30,601 nt of DNA from Candidatus Heimdallarchaeota archaeon (GTDB lineage: Archaea > Asgardarchaeota > Heimdallarchaeia > Heimdallarchaeales > Kariarchaeaceae). The notes under the pieces were generated by a model, which ran no database searches, was not told where the DNA came from, and was given only the letters and a program-made list of their open reading frames with translations. Position numbers and translations under genes: made by a program. Below, one piece after another: positions 1 through 7,458 of the stretch; position 1 is the first letter of the stretch; each line of letters begins with the position of its first letter. The stretch lies in NCBI GenBank assembly GCA_015522385.1, contig WAMJ01000004.1, positions 1 to 30,601 of the forward strand, written 5' to 3'.

Positions 1-1442
1 TCGATAATATTCGATTCCGAAATCCGCTTGAACAGGGGGGCATTCGATCTTGAGAGATTGTTCCATTTCTCAATCTCCTCCTCGATATTGCGTTGAATGG
101 ACTCAGCTTTGCTATGCAGGGTTGTGAACTCATTTGCACTACAGATTTCCTTGACCTCATCAAGGAGCTTGAATGTCTCGTTCATTTTGAGTTCTACCAA
201 TGATACCTGGGACTTCAGGAGCAGTGCCTCTACTTTAAGAGGTGTTGAGTTTTGAGATTTTGCAATTGTCTCGATTTGCTGGACGATGAGTTTCACCTGA
301 TCTAGGAGATCGGGATTATCGTATGACTGTAGTTCAAGGAAGAGGAGTTCTACGAGGTTGAGCACGGTGTAGATAAACAGGTCGTAGGTCTTAGGTTCTT
401 CTTTCAGGATCTCCTCAAACATCTCTTGGGCCTTGAGTTTTGCCCTCAGGCGGTTTTCTGACTTTATTATGGAGGCCTCTGCAACCCGGAAATAGAAGTA
501 GGACGTACTCCCTCGCTCGAATGGCTCAAGTTCGTTCATCATGCTGAAGAGCTTGTACGCCTCCTCCCTGTCTTCCTTCTCAAGGTCGATGATGATCATG
601 AGATATAGAGTCTCCATAAGCTTGTGCTTGTTCTTCAGCTCAATCTCCAAATTCAGTGCGTGCTGGATGTGGCTGTGTGCCATGTCGTACTCACCCCTTA
701 ACCAGTAGATCTTAGACAATGTCCGGTTAAAATGAGCTTCGTAGTGAGACCCTATAGGATTCTTTACCGTGGTTTCCAGGGCGAGGTTCATGAACTTTAG
801 TGCAAGATTATACTCTCCGACTGCGCGGTGGACATCGGCGATATTTGAATAGGTGATTGCTAGTCCCTTCGGATTGCCAAGGAGCATCTCATTCTCCACA
901 CTCTGCATGAAGTACTCCAGGGATTTATTGTATTCGCCTAGATAGTAGTGAAGCATCCCCAGATTGTTCGTACTTGCGGACTGCCCGCTAATATCCTTGA
1001 TCCTCTTCCGTATTGTCAGGGAGAGCTCGAAGCTCTTCTTCGCCTCCGGATACTCTCCCCTTTCGTACAACGCAGTCGCTCTGACGTGGAGAATCATGGC
1101 GTACCAGTACTTCATCTCATCCGTGTCATAATACATCTCGTCAAGTTCATCAACCATCTCGGTGTAGATTGTCTCCACACCTTTGTGATACCCCGCTCTC
1201 CACATTGCGTAGAACTTAGCTGCCAAAGAGGCCATGAGCAACTCCGTATTCTCAGTCAACCTTGCCATCTCTATGCCCGTATTGGCATAGTTCATCGCCC
1301 TTTCTGACTTGTTCTTTCGGTCGTAAGCCATACTGAGGAAGGGATAGCGCATATCATCGTCATCGGGGAGTCTCTCAATCTCCTCGATAGCCTCATCTAT
1401 CTTCCAGACCCCGATAAGTTCGATGATATTGTCGTATTTCAT
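1..1442 (-). CDS. TPR-repeat protein (C-terminus outside window)
   Basis: An open reading frame runs from ATG at 1442 on the minus strand through position 1 without a stop, so only the first 480 residues are visible. It is rich in helix-pair repeats of TPR type. The clearest lie roughly between residues 105 and 260, for example the segments NNLGMLHYYLGEYNKSLEYF and YSNIADVHRAVGEYNLALKF, which carry the usual small/aromatic pattern. No catalytic domain, signal peptide or membrane span is seen. TPR arrays are protein-interaction scaffolds, and the partner cannot be named from sequence. It reads away from folD and shares its strand, with a gap of about 120 nt. A weak A-rich TATA-like stretch lies near 1478-1490. 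A second large TPR protein (2653-4902) lies on the other side of folD. The family is clear; the specific role is unknown. Confidence 0.85.
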   Translation of the reverse strand, partial: MKYDNIIELIGVWKIDEAIEEIERLPDDDDMRYPFLSMAYDRKNKSERAMNYANTGIEMARLTENTELLMASLAAKFYAMWRAGYHKGVETIYTEMVDELDEMYYDTDEMKYWYAMILHVRATALYERGEYPEAKKSFELSLTIRKRIKDISGQSASTNNLGMLHYYLGEYNKSLEYFMQSVENEMLLGNPKGLAITYSNIADVHRAVGEYNLALKFMNLALETTVKNPIGSHYEAHFNRTLSKIYWLRGEYDMAHSHIQHALNLEIELKNKHKLMETLYLMIIIDLEKEDREEAYKLFSMMNELEPFERGSTSYFYFRVAEASIIKSENRLRAKLKAQEMFEEILKEEPKTYDLFIYTVLNLVELLFLELQSYDNPDLLDQVKLIVQQIETIAKSQNSTPLKVEALLLKSQVSLVELKMNETFKLLDEVKEICSANEFTTLHSKAESIQRNIEEEIEKWNNLSRSNAPLFKRISESNII

Positions 1443-1561
1443 GAGACCACTTATGGAATTAATCGAACTGAGATTGACCCTTTATCTTTTTTGCGAATAT
1501 GATTGTACCAAAACTCGGAAAATTTTGATATTTCAACTAATTTTATTGCCACTGATCCAAT

Positions 1562-2404
1562 TCAATTTCTCTGTATGTCGTATGCCCGTACGGTGTTGTA
1601 CATCAACATACAGATAGTCATGGGTCCCACCCCTCCTGGAACAGGAGTGATCATAGAGGCCTTCTCTTTGACGCTGTTGAAGTCCACGTCACCAACAAGC
1701 TTTCCGTCGACCCTGTTGATCCCAACGTCAATGACGACGGCCCCCTCCTTCACTTGATCTGCCTTGATGACCTGCGGTCTACCGACTGCGACAACAAGGA
1801 TATCGGCGTCTAGCGTGAACTTCTCCAAGTCCTTGGTCCTTGAATGACAGATCGATACAGTCGCGTTCCGCTGTTCGAGCAACCGGGCTATGGGCTTTCC
1901 AACTAGATTAGATCTGCCAATTACAACGGCATGCTTACCCTCTATCTCGACCTCCTTCCTCTCCAGCATCTGGATGATGCCATATGGGGTGCAGGGGATG
2001 AAGCAGTCCTCTCCGAGATGGAGTTTTCCAACATTGACATAGTGGAGACCGTCCACGTCCTTATCCGGAGAGATATGTTCTATCGCTTTCTTGGCATCAA
2101 GATGCTTGGGGAGTGGGAGCTGAAGCAATATCCCATTGACGTCGGGATCAGCATTAAGTTCCTGTATCTTCTCATGCAGCTCCTCTTGTGTTGTTTCTGC
2201 GGATAGCCTGAACACCTGTCCCCGCATGCCCAGCTCCTTTGTCTTCTTCTCCTTCATCCCAACGTAGACCTGTGATGCAGGGTCGTCCCCAACCAAGATG
2301 ACCACCAAGTTCGGTTTGTTACCTTCAATCTTCGCTAATCTCTCCTTGATCTCCTCATAGATCTGTCCCGATATTTCCTTTCCGCTTATCAGTTCCATAG
2401 ACAC
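1562..2404 (-). CDS. folD: Bifunctional methylene-THF dehydrogenase / methenyl-THF cyclohydrolase
   Basis: FolD interconverts 5,10-methylene-, 5,10-methenyl- and 10-formyl-tetrahydrofolate in the cytoplasm, linking one-carbon units to purine synthesis and formate. The 280-aa protein has the normal length. It shows the Y47-x3-K51 catalytic pair inside a YVGMKEKK block, GILLQLPLP with Q95, PDKDVDG near residue 113, the dinucleotide-binding VVIGRSNLVGKP segment, and the C-terminal ITPVPGGVGPMT signature. The reading starts at GTG (2404); an ATG two codons later (2398) is equally possible. A TATA element at 2428-2437 would put the transcript start about at 2405-2407, so either start would be leaderless or nearly so. 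FolD is patchy in archaea and is used with tetrahydrofolate rather than methanopterin, which hints at folate-type C1 metabolism here. Confidence 0.97.
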   Translation of the reverse strand: MSMELISGKEISGQIYEEIKERLAKIEGNKPNLVVILVGDDPASQVYVGMKEKKTKELGMRGQVFRLSAETTQEELHEKIQELNADPDVNGILLQLPLPKHLDAKKAIEHISPDKDVDGLHYVNVGKLHLGEDCFIPCTPYGIIQMLERKEVEIEGKHAVVIGRSNLVGKPIARLLEQRNATVSICHSRTKDLEKFTLDADILVVAVGRPQVIKADQVKEGAVVIDVGINRVDGKLVGDVDFNSVKEKASMITPVPGGVGPMTICMLMYNTVRAYDIQRN

Positions 2405-2652
2405 TCGCTATTCGGAGTTGCTTTACTTGATATATTCTTTCGTGTAGATTACCGATAAATTCGCGGAAATAGTGAATGGATTTCACTTGTGACCCAGCCC
2501 ACCCCTATCTGTGTGACCTAGTTGCCGGTTTTCTATCGTCTTGGGGCAGAAAAAATCCAGAAGACTAGTGTAGTACAATACGTGAAATTCCATATGTTTA
2601 TTATGATCTGTGAATAAAAACACGTATCACCGGTAATATCAACATTGTTGAA
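2405..2652. other. Divergent intergenic region folD / TPR gene
   Basis: This 248-nt stretch separates two divergent genes, so it must hold both promoters. Besides the folD TATA it contains a 6-bp inverted repeat AGTGAA-TGGAT-TTCACT (2471-2487) and two direct copies of TGTGACC[C/T]AG (2488-2497 and 2512-2521), 24 nt apart start to start. An A-rich GAATAAAAAC (2611-2620) is a candidate TATA for the plus-strand gene. The repeats could be an operator, but this is a weak inference. Confidence 0.35.
2428..2437 (-). promoter_or_regulatory. TATA box of folD
   Basis: The minus strand reads GAATATATCA, centred about 29 nt before the GTG start and 35 nt before the ATG start of folD. This fits archaeal TATA-to-start spacing for a leaderless or near-leaderless mRNA. 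Confidence 0.55.
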
Positions 2653-4902
2653 ATGATTCACGAGCATTACAGAGCGGGAAGGTACGCTCAATTGCTCGAT
2701 CTTTCAGCTTCAACAGAATACACTGAACTAGTAAACAGGATTGATCTAAATAGATACTTCAAGTTGAGGTATCTTGTCCTCCGATCATCAGTCATACTGG
2801 GAAATGTCCACAAGGCAACCGAGGAACTTCAAAAGATGGAGAGTATTATCGATGATCTGGACGATACAAGTAGAGCGTATCTCACATTGGCAAGGCTTGA
2901 ATTACTGCTCATCACAGGGAAATGGGATGAGTGTATTGAGGAAGGAAGAATTCACGAGGAATTCCTAAACAGAACACTTGGGGACTACGCTCAGGTTGTC
3001 ATCTCCTACACCTCTGGATACATATCTGTAGTAAGGGGGGGTGAGAGCATCCTCCCTCAATTAGAGGAAATTCTTGACCTTGCTCAGAAGTCAAAGTTCT
3101 ATGATTTTATTCCATCGATTCAGGGATTAATCTCAAGGTACTACCGGCAGAACGGTGAGCTGGATTTAGCGATTAAATTAGCGAATTCAGCAGTAGAGTC
3201 CAGCAAAAGGTTGGGAAACTCATACAAGTACGCTAACTCCCTTCTATTCCTAGGGAACACCTACAATGTAACAGGGGATCACAGTACAGCGCTGAAATTT
3301 CTTAAACAGGCTGTAGTGATCGCAGAGCGGAATTCCTTTGATGTTATTCTCGGTTCTGGTTTATCGGGGATAGGGGCGACCTATACGACCACCGGAGAGC
3401 ACGAGAAGGCACTTCCAATTTTTAAACGGGCATACGAGGTATTCAAGAAGGTAGGGATAAAGAATCAGATGTCCATAGCACTCAACAACCTTGGAAATAC
3501 GTACCGGTACCTTGCTCGATTGGACCTCGCATTGGAGTACCTTGAAAAGTCCCTCCAGCTGGAGAAGGAGCTCCATAGTCCAGAAGGTATATCATTCGAA
3601 TTAGTTAACATAATACGGATCTATGTCCTGAAAGGTGACCTTGAATCTGCAAAGTCCCGGTTAGATGAACTTAGTGCGATCCTTACCAATTACGATTCTG
3701 TTCTCCAGAAGGGTGCATTTTATGTTGAGACAGCTAAGATCCATTTCTATGAGAACAAGCTAGATCTCGCTTTCCAGAGGTACTTAGAAGGATGGAACAT
3801 CTACAGAAAATCCAAGAATAGGATGAATGAGACCGAGGTTTTGTTTGAGTTGGTAAGAGTTCTAACTCACGGAGACATGAGTGAAATCAAGGGTATAGAT
3901 CGGGAAGAGCAGGTAAAGAGATTCATTTTGGAATTGGAAGACATAAACCGAGAGTTCAGAAATCCTACAGTACGGTACAGATTACTCATCTCCCGCGTGA
4001 ACTATCTCAACTCTAGAGGGGAGTTTTCGAAAAGTGCAGATCTGTTAGAAGGTGTCACCTTGACAGAGGTGTCCGATGCATACCTCGCGACACAGATAAT
4101 CCTCCTCAAGATATCTTCTCGTATGAGAAAGTTAGAATCTCCAGATACAGACAATGCCACGATACTCCGTATCAAAGGAGAGATAACTGACCACATTGAG
4201 AAGGTACAGGAGGTATCAGAGGCTGCAGGTATGTTTCCGCTGATAATCCAGAACTATCTGCTGGCTTCCCGGATTGCTCTTGTTTTCAACGAGCAGGAGC
4301 GAGGTAGAGCATTCCTGCTAACTGCTAGGGAATATGCACACACCTACGGATTCAAGCTATTCCAGACACTTATCAACGATGAAATAACTCGATTTGTCTC
4401 CTACATGGATAAAATTAACTCGAACGGAGGTCTGAAGGATAACCTCGTTGCTCGGTACGAGTACCTGTCAGTTGGCGAGTACCTGCAACTAGTCATCAAT
4501 GAACAGTTAGAGTTCCTCTCTGTATCCCGCTACAAGCACAAGGTAGGGTATGATGGTATGACACTCTGTGGAGCCCCCCAGAGTGAGATTACTATCTCAT
4601 TGGAGGCAAAATGCACAAAGTGTCGGACTATATCGATGGAGACGATGCTTCAAAAGATGGTAAGGTCTTTTCTGGCCAACTGGACATGTCCAATGTGCTA
4701 TGCACAGCTCCCGCTCACACGTATCCAACAACTCCTTGACACCCACTCAGACCACACTACAGCGAAGTACAATGAGTTCCTTGGAGTATCCAGCAGTTTT
4801 CTACATGGAACTATTAGGTGGGCATGTCCATCGCCCACATGTGACAACAAGGAGGAAAATCAACTTGACCTCTCGGAGGAATTGACAACATTATTCTGCT
4901 AA
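2653..4902 (+). CDS. Large TPR protein with C-terminal zinc ribbons
   Basis: A 749-aa soluble protein. Residues about 150-400 hold TPR repeats (for example LLFLGNTYNVTGDHSTALKF and ALNNLGNTYRYLARLDLALEYL), and further degenerate helical repeats run to about 600. The C-terminus is different: C654-x2-C657 and C679-x2-C682 form a typical four-cysteine zinc ribbon, and a second cysteine group follows (C725-x4-C730 with the terminal C749). This suggests a scaffold that ends in a nucleic-acid- or protein-binding metal module. It is related in style to the TPR gene at 1-1442, but that gene's C-terminus is not visible for comparison. Start ATG 2653 follows a candidate TATA at 2611-2620. No enzyme domain is recognised. 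Its role is unknown; a regulatory adaptor is a guess. Confidence 0.85.
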   Translation: MIHEHYRAGRYAQLLDLSASTEYTELVNRIDLNRYFKLRYLVLRSSVILGNVHKATEELQKMESIIDDLDDTSRAYLTLARLELLLITGKWDECIEEGRIHEEFLNRTLGDYAQVVISYTSGYISVVRGGESILPQLEEILDLAQKSKFYDFIPSIQGLISRYYRQNGELDLAIKLANSAVESSKRLGNSYKYANSLLFLGNTYNVTGDHSTALKFLKQAVVIAERNSFDVILGSGLSGIGATYTTTGEHEKALPIFKRAYEVFKKVGIKNQMSIALNNLGNTYRYLARLDLALEYLEKSLQLEKELHSPEGISFELVNIIRIYVLKGDLESAKSRLDELSAILTNYDSVLQKGAFYVETAKIHFYENKLDLAFQRYLEGWNIYRKSKNRMNETEVLFELVRVLTHGDMSEIKGIDREEQVKRFILELEDINREFRNPTVRYRLLISRVNYLNSRGEFSKSADLLEGVTLTEVSDAYLATQIILLKISSRMRKLESPDTDNATILRIKGEITDHIEKVQEVSEAAGMFPLIIQNYLLASRIALVFNEQERGRAFLLTAREYAHTYGFKLFQTLINDEITRFVSYMDKINSNGGLKDNLVARYEYLSVGEYLQLVINEQLEFLSVSRYKHKVGYDGMTLCGAPQSEITISLEAKCTKCRTISMETMLQKMVRSFLANWTCPMCYAQLPLTRIQQLLDTHSDHTTAKYNEFLGVSSSFLHGTIRWACPSPTCDNKEENQLDLSEELTTLFC

Positions 4903-5002
4903 TAAATAAACCTCCTGCAGACAAAAGATATATGATCATGGACGAAGCAAGTTTACACGAAAGTTCATGAATTCTTACAAATCATACTGCCCTTTAGGTA
5001 AT

Positions 5003-5012
5003 CTTTTTTAGA
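5003..5012 (+). promoter_or_regulatory. TATA box for the 5036 gene
   Basis: CTTTTTTAGA is centred about 28 nt before the TTG codon at 5036. The leaderless spacing is the main reason to accept the unusual TTG start. Confidence 0.5.
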
Positions 5013-5035
5013 CGGTCCAGAGTAGTATATTCAAT

Positions 5036-5482
5036 TTGAAGATTGAGAAGAAGAATATCACCATTGCTCTTTCGCGGTCAGATCATGATTTTCTTGCTGA
5101 GGAGAAGAAACGTCAAGGAGTTAACAGCTACTCGCGAGTCATCTCCAACTTCATCAAGAAGTACCGTGAGCTGGAACAATCGGTCTCTGATAAACATTCT
5201 ACAGTCAATCTCCCAGAGCTGGAGGAGAGGGTAGACTCCATCGAAACAGTCGTGAAGTTCCTCGAAAAGGAGCTCGTGAAGAAAGATGTACTTATTGAGC
5301 AGAATGCGAAGCTCGTAGATCTACTGTACCAGAAACAACCTACACATTCAAGCGATATAGAGGGGATAAGGTCGGAGATCAAGCAACTGAAGGAGCAATT
5401 GGATATCATTCTAAAACTGGGTGAGAAACAACAAGCTGATGCACTGATACGAGCAAAGAACAAGCTAAAAGATGAATACTAG
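5036..5482 (+). CDS. Small RHH-like coiled-coil protein
   Basis: A 148-aa charged protein. Residues 1-48 begin with a short strand-like KKNITIALSRSDHDFL followed by two helices, a pattern seen in ribbon-helix-helix (CopG/Arc) DNA-binding proteins. Residues about 50-140 form heptad-rich coiled coil dense in E, K and L. No signal peptide or membrane span is present. The start is a TTG with no in-frame ATG nearby; the TATA-like element 28 nt upstream supports it as a leaderless start. A DNA-binding dimer extended by a coiled coil is the most economical reading, but the RHH assignment is by eye and uncertain. It sits alone between the TPR and GNAT genes, with its own promoter. Confidence 0.7.
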   Translation: MKIEKKNITIALSRSDHDFLAEEKKRQGVNSYSRVISNFIKKYRELEQSVSDKHSTVNLPELEERVDSIETVVKFLEKELVKKDVLIEQNAKLVDLLYQKQPTHSSDIEGIRSEIKQLKEQLDIILKLGEKQQADALIRAKNKLKDEY

Positions 5483-5581
5483 TCGATTAAACATATGACT
5501 TCACATTATGGATCACACGATTTCTGGACAAACCATCACCGTGATTATACACATAATTTTCCCGCTGAGGTTGTACAAAGA

Positions 5582-5590
5582 CTATAATAG
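5582..5590 (+). promoter_or_regulatory. TATA box of the GNAT gene
   Basis: CTATAATAG is centred 27 nt before ATG 5613, giving a leaderless transcript. Confidence 0.6.
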
Positions 5591-5612
5591 CTCATGAACT
5601 TACGAAGACAAG

Positions 5613-6779
5613 ATGAAGCTTCGAGAGCTTGGTGGTGAAGAGAGGATTCTCGCTCAGGCCATGGGGAGGTACGCCTTCGCAAACTCCCCAGCAGACTACG
5701 AGACAAGGTATAGAGAAAGAAGCGAATTCAGGACAGAGGACCTCGTCCTCGCAATCTTCGAGGGAGATCAGATCGTCTCTACAGCTACTTTCATTCCGAT
5801 GGTTCAGAACATAAGGGGCAAGGTCATCCCGATGAGCGGTGTAGCGAGTGTCGTCACATACCCACAGGCCAGAAGGAGGGGGTATGTCCGGAAACTCATG
5901 ACCGAAGGGTTCAGGAGGATGAGGGACAGGGGGCATGTTGTGAGCACACTCTATCCCTTCCGGGAAAGCTTCTACGAGAGGATGGGCTACTGCGTCTTCC
6001 CGCAGATGAAGAATGCAAATATCGATCCAGCTAAGATAAGAAAATCCCTTCGGGTAGTTCCAAAGGGAAGGGTAGTAAGGTACAGCACAGAGACAGAAAT
6101 GGAAATATACCGGAAATTTGTCAAGAAGTACATAAGACACAGGCACTCTGCTGTCAGTTTCTCAGATCTGAGAATCGGGGAGATGTCCAAAGACCCTAGG
6201 TGGATCGCAGTCGCCTATGACGAGGAAGGAGAGGAGATTGGACTCATGACCTATACCATATCTGGATTCGAGGGGAAGATGAAGGTCAGGCACTTCTACA
6301 CTATGAATAGCACTGCGAAGTACCTACTCCTCGACTGGATGGGGAGGCATACCGACCAGGTGAAGAACGTCATCTTCCCTGTCAGGCCCGATCAACATGT
6401 CGCAACATGGTTGTGTGACCTCAAAGCGGAGCTGACGAGCTGGTCGTGGGTATCCTCTCCAATGGGCAGAGTCGTGGACATCAGGGGTCTGAGTGGCATA
6501 GGCGTGGGTTTCGGAGAGGTCTGTCTGAAAGTAGAGGACGAGTACTGCCCGTGGAACGAGGGGGTATTCACCCTCAGATCCGTCAATGGAAAACTTGAGA
6601 TCGAAGAGGGAGGAAAGGCGGAGGCTTGTGTATCCATTTCAGGACTCTCTGCAATTGTATACGGCACCCACAGTCCCGAGGACTTCGTTTACCTCGGTTA
6701 CGGAGACGTGAATCCCATACTGGGCACCCTTCATACCCTCTTCCCGAGACAAGAGTGCAGCCTTAACGAGTCATTCTAA
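5613..6779 (+). CDS. Eis-like GNAT N-acetyltransferase with SCP2-like C-terminal domain
   Basis: A 388-aa protein with the layout of the Eis/COG4552 family: an N-terminal GNAT domain (about 1-150), a second GNAT-like region (about 150-280) and a sterol-carrier-like C-terminal domain (about 285-388). The acetyl-CoA loop is visible at residues 80-91 as VVTYPQARRRGY, followed by LYPFRESFYERMGY, the conserved region that carries the catalytic tyrosine in Eis proteins. The chain ends in Phe, and a free C-terminal carboxylate takes part in catalysis in this family. Bacterial members acetylate amines on aminoglycosides or lysines; the archaeal substrate is unknown. Start ATG 5613 has a TATA box at leaderless distance. 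It is co-directional with the DinB-fold gene but has a separate promoter. Confidence 0.9.
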   Translation: MKLRELGGEERILAQAMGRYAFANSPADYETRYRERSEFRTEDLVLAIFEGDQIVSTATFIPMVQNIRGKVIPMSGVASVVTYPQARRRGYVRKLMTEGFRRMRDRGHVVSTLYPFRESFYERMGYCVFPQMKNANIDPAKIRKSLRVVPKGRVVRYSTETEMEIYRKFVKKYIRHRHSAVSFSDLRIGEMSKDPRWIAVAYDEEGEEIGLMTYTISGFEGKMKVRHFYTMNSTAKYLLLDWMGRHTDQVKNVIFPVRPDQHVATWLCDLKAELTSWSWVSSPMGRVVDIRGLSGIGVGFGEVCLKVEDEYCPWNEGVFTLRSVNGKLEIEEGGKAEACVSISGLSAIVYGTHSPEDFVYLGYGDVNPILGTLHTLFPRQECSLNESF

Positions 6780-6832
6780 TACAAATACCCAGGAGTAGAA
6801 AGAGACTATCCATACGCCAAGTCAATACCGAC

Positions 6833-6842
6833 CCTTTATCAA
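6833..6842 (+). promoter_or_regulatory. TATA box of the DinB-fold gene
   Basis: CCTTTATCAA is centred 27 nt before ATG 6865, which suits a leaderless mRNA. Confidence 0.5.
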
Positions 6843-6864
6843 CCACCGATTCTTCTTCACCTTA

Positions 6865-7377
6865 ATGGTAGGATCAAACTATCTTGAATTCACGCGAAAG
6901 CAGTTCCACACCATGAAGGAACGTGGAGACAGGACACTCAGCCAACTGAAGGATGAGGAGAAACTCACCTACATGCTAGACGAAGAGTCTAACTCGGTGG
7001 CCACACTTGTGAGGCACCTCTCAGGAAACATGGTCTCAAGATGGACCAACTTTTTCACGGAGGATGGAGAGAAGGAGAGTAGAAACCGGCCCACCGAATT
7101 CTACGTGGACTATAAACCCACCAAGGAGGAAGTGATGGAGATGTGGGAGAGGGGGTGGAGTACCTTCTTCGAACTCCTCGACTCACTCACGGTCGACGAC
7201 CTGTTACGAAAAATCACGATCAGGGGTGAGGAGCACACAGTTGTGGAGGCACTCAACAGGCAGCTAGCCCACTATTCCGAGCACATGGGACAGTTGATCA
7301 TGCTGGTCAAGCACCTAGAGCACAAGGACTGGAAGACCCTGTCAATCCCGAGAGAAAAGAGAACATCTTCCGAATAA
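6865..7377 (+). CDS. DUF1572 / DinB-fold metal-binding protein
   Basis: A 170-aa four-helix-bundle protein resembling the DUF1572 branch of the DinB/YfiT superfamily. The conserved block VRHLSGNMVSRWTNF (residues 49-63) supplies H51, and QLAHYSEHMGQ supplies H136 and H140. Together these form the usual metal-binding histidine triad. The C-terminal DWKTLSIPR is also characteristic. Relatives are thiol-dependent transferases or damage-inducible proteins of mostly unknown substrate, so I give no specific reaction. It is a single gene with its own TATA element; 85 nt separate it from the acetyltransferase and 81 nt from the NYN gene. Confidence 0.88.
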   Translation: MVGSNYLEFTRKQFHTMKERGDRTLSQLKDEEKLTYMLDEESNSVATLVRHLSGNMVSRWTNFFTEDGEKESRNRPTEFYVDYKPTKEEVMEMWERGWSTFFELLDSLTVDDLLRKITIRGEEHTVVEALNRQLAHYSEHMGQLIMLVKHLEHKDWKTLSIPREKRTSSE

Positions 7378-7427
7378 AATGTCATAGGTCACAACCTTTG
7401 GATGAAATTCGAGAAGTAAATCACCAG

Positions 7428-7437
7428 TTTTTATACA
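7428..7437 (+). promoter_or_regulatory. TATA box of the NYN gene
   Basis: TTTTTATACA is centred 26 nt before ATG 7459 and is one of the clearest TATA boxes in the window. Confidence 0.65.
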
Positions 7438-7458
7438 GGTCAGTTGTAGAGTGAAACA

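Noticed and set aside
4935..4969. Short frame in the spacer after the TPR gene (ATG at 4936 to TGA) as an upstream peptide
   Set aside because: It is only about a dozen codons long, with no support from spacing or conservation.
5592..6146. 184-codon minus-strand frame opposite the GNAT gene
   Set aside because: It is rich in Pro, Cys and His with no conserved motif, while the opposite strand codes a clear acetyltransferase.
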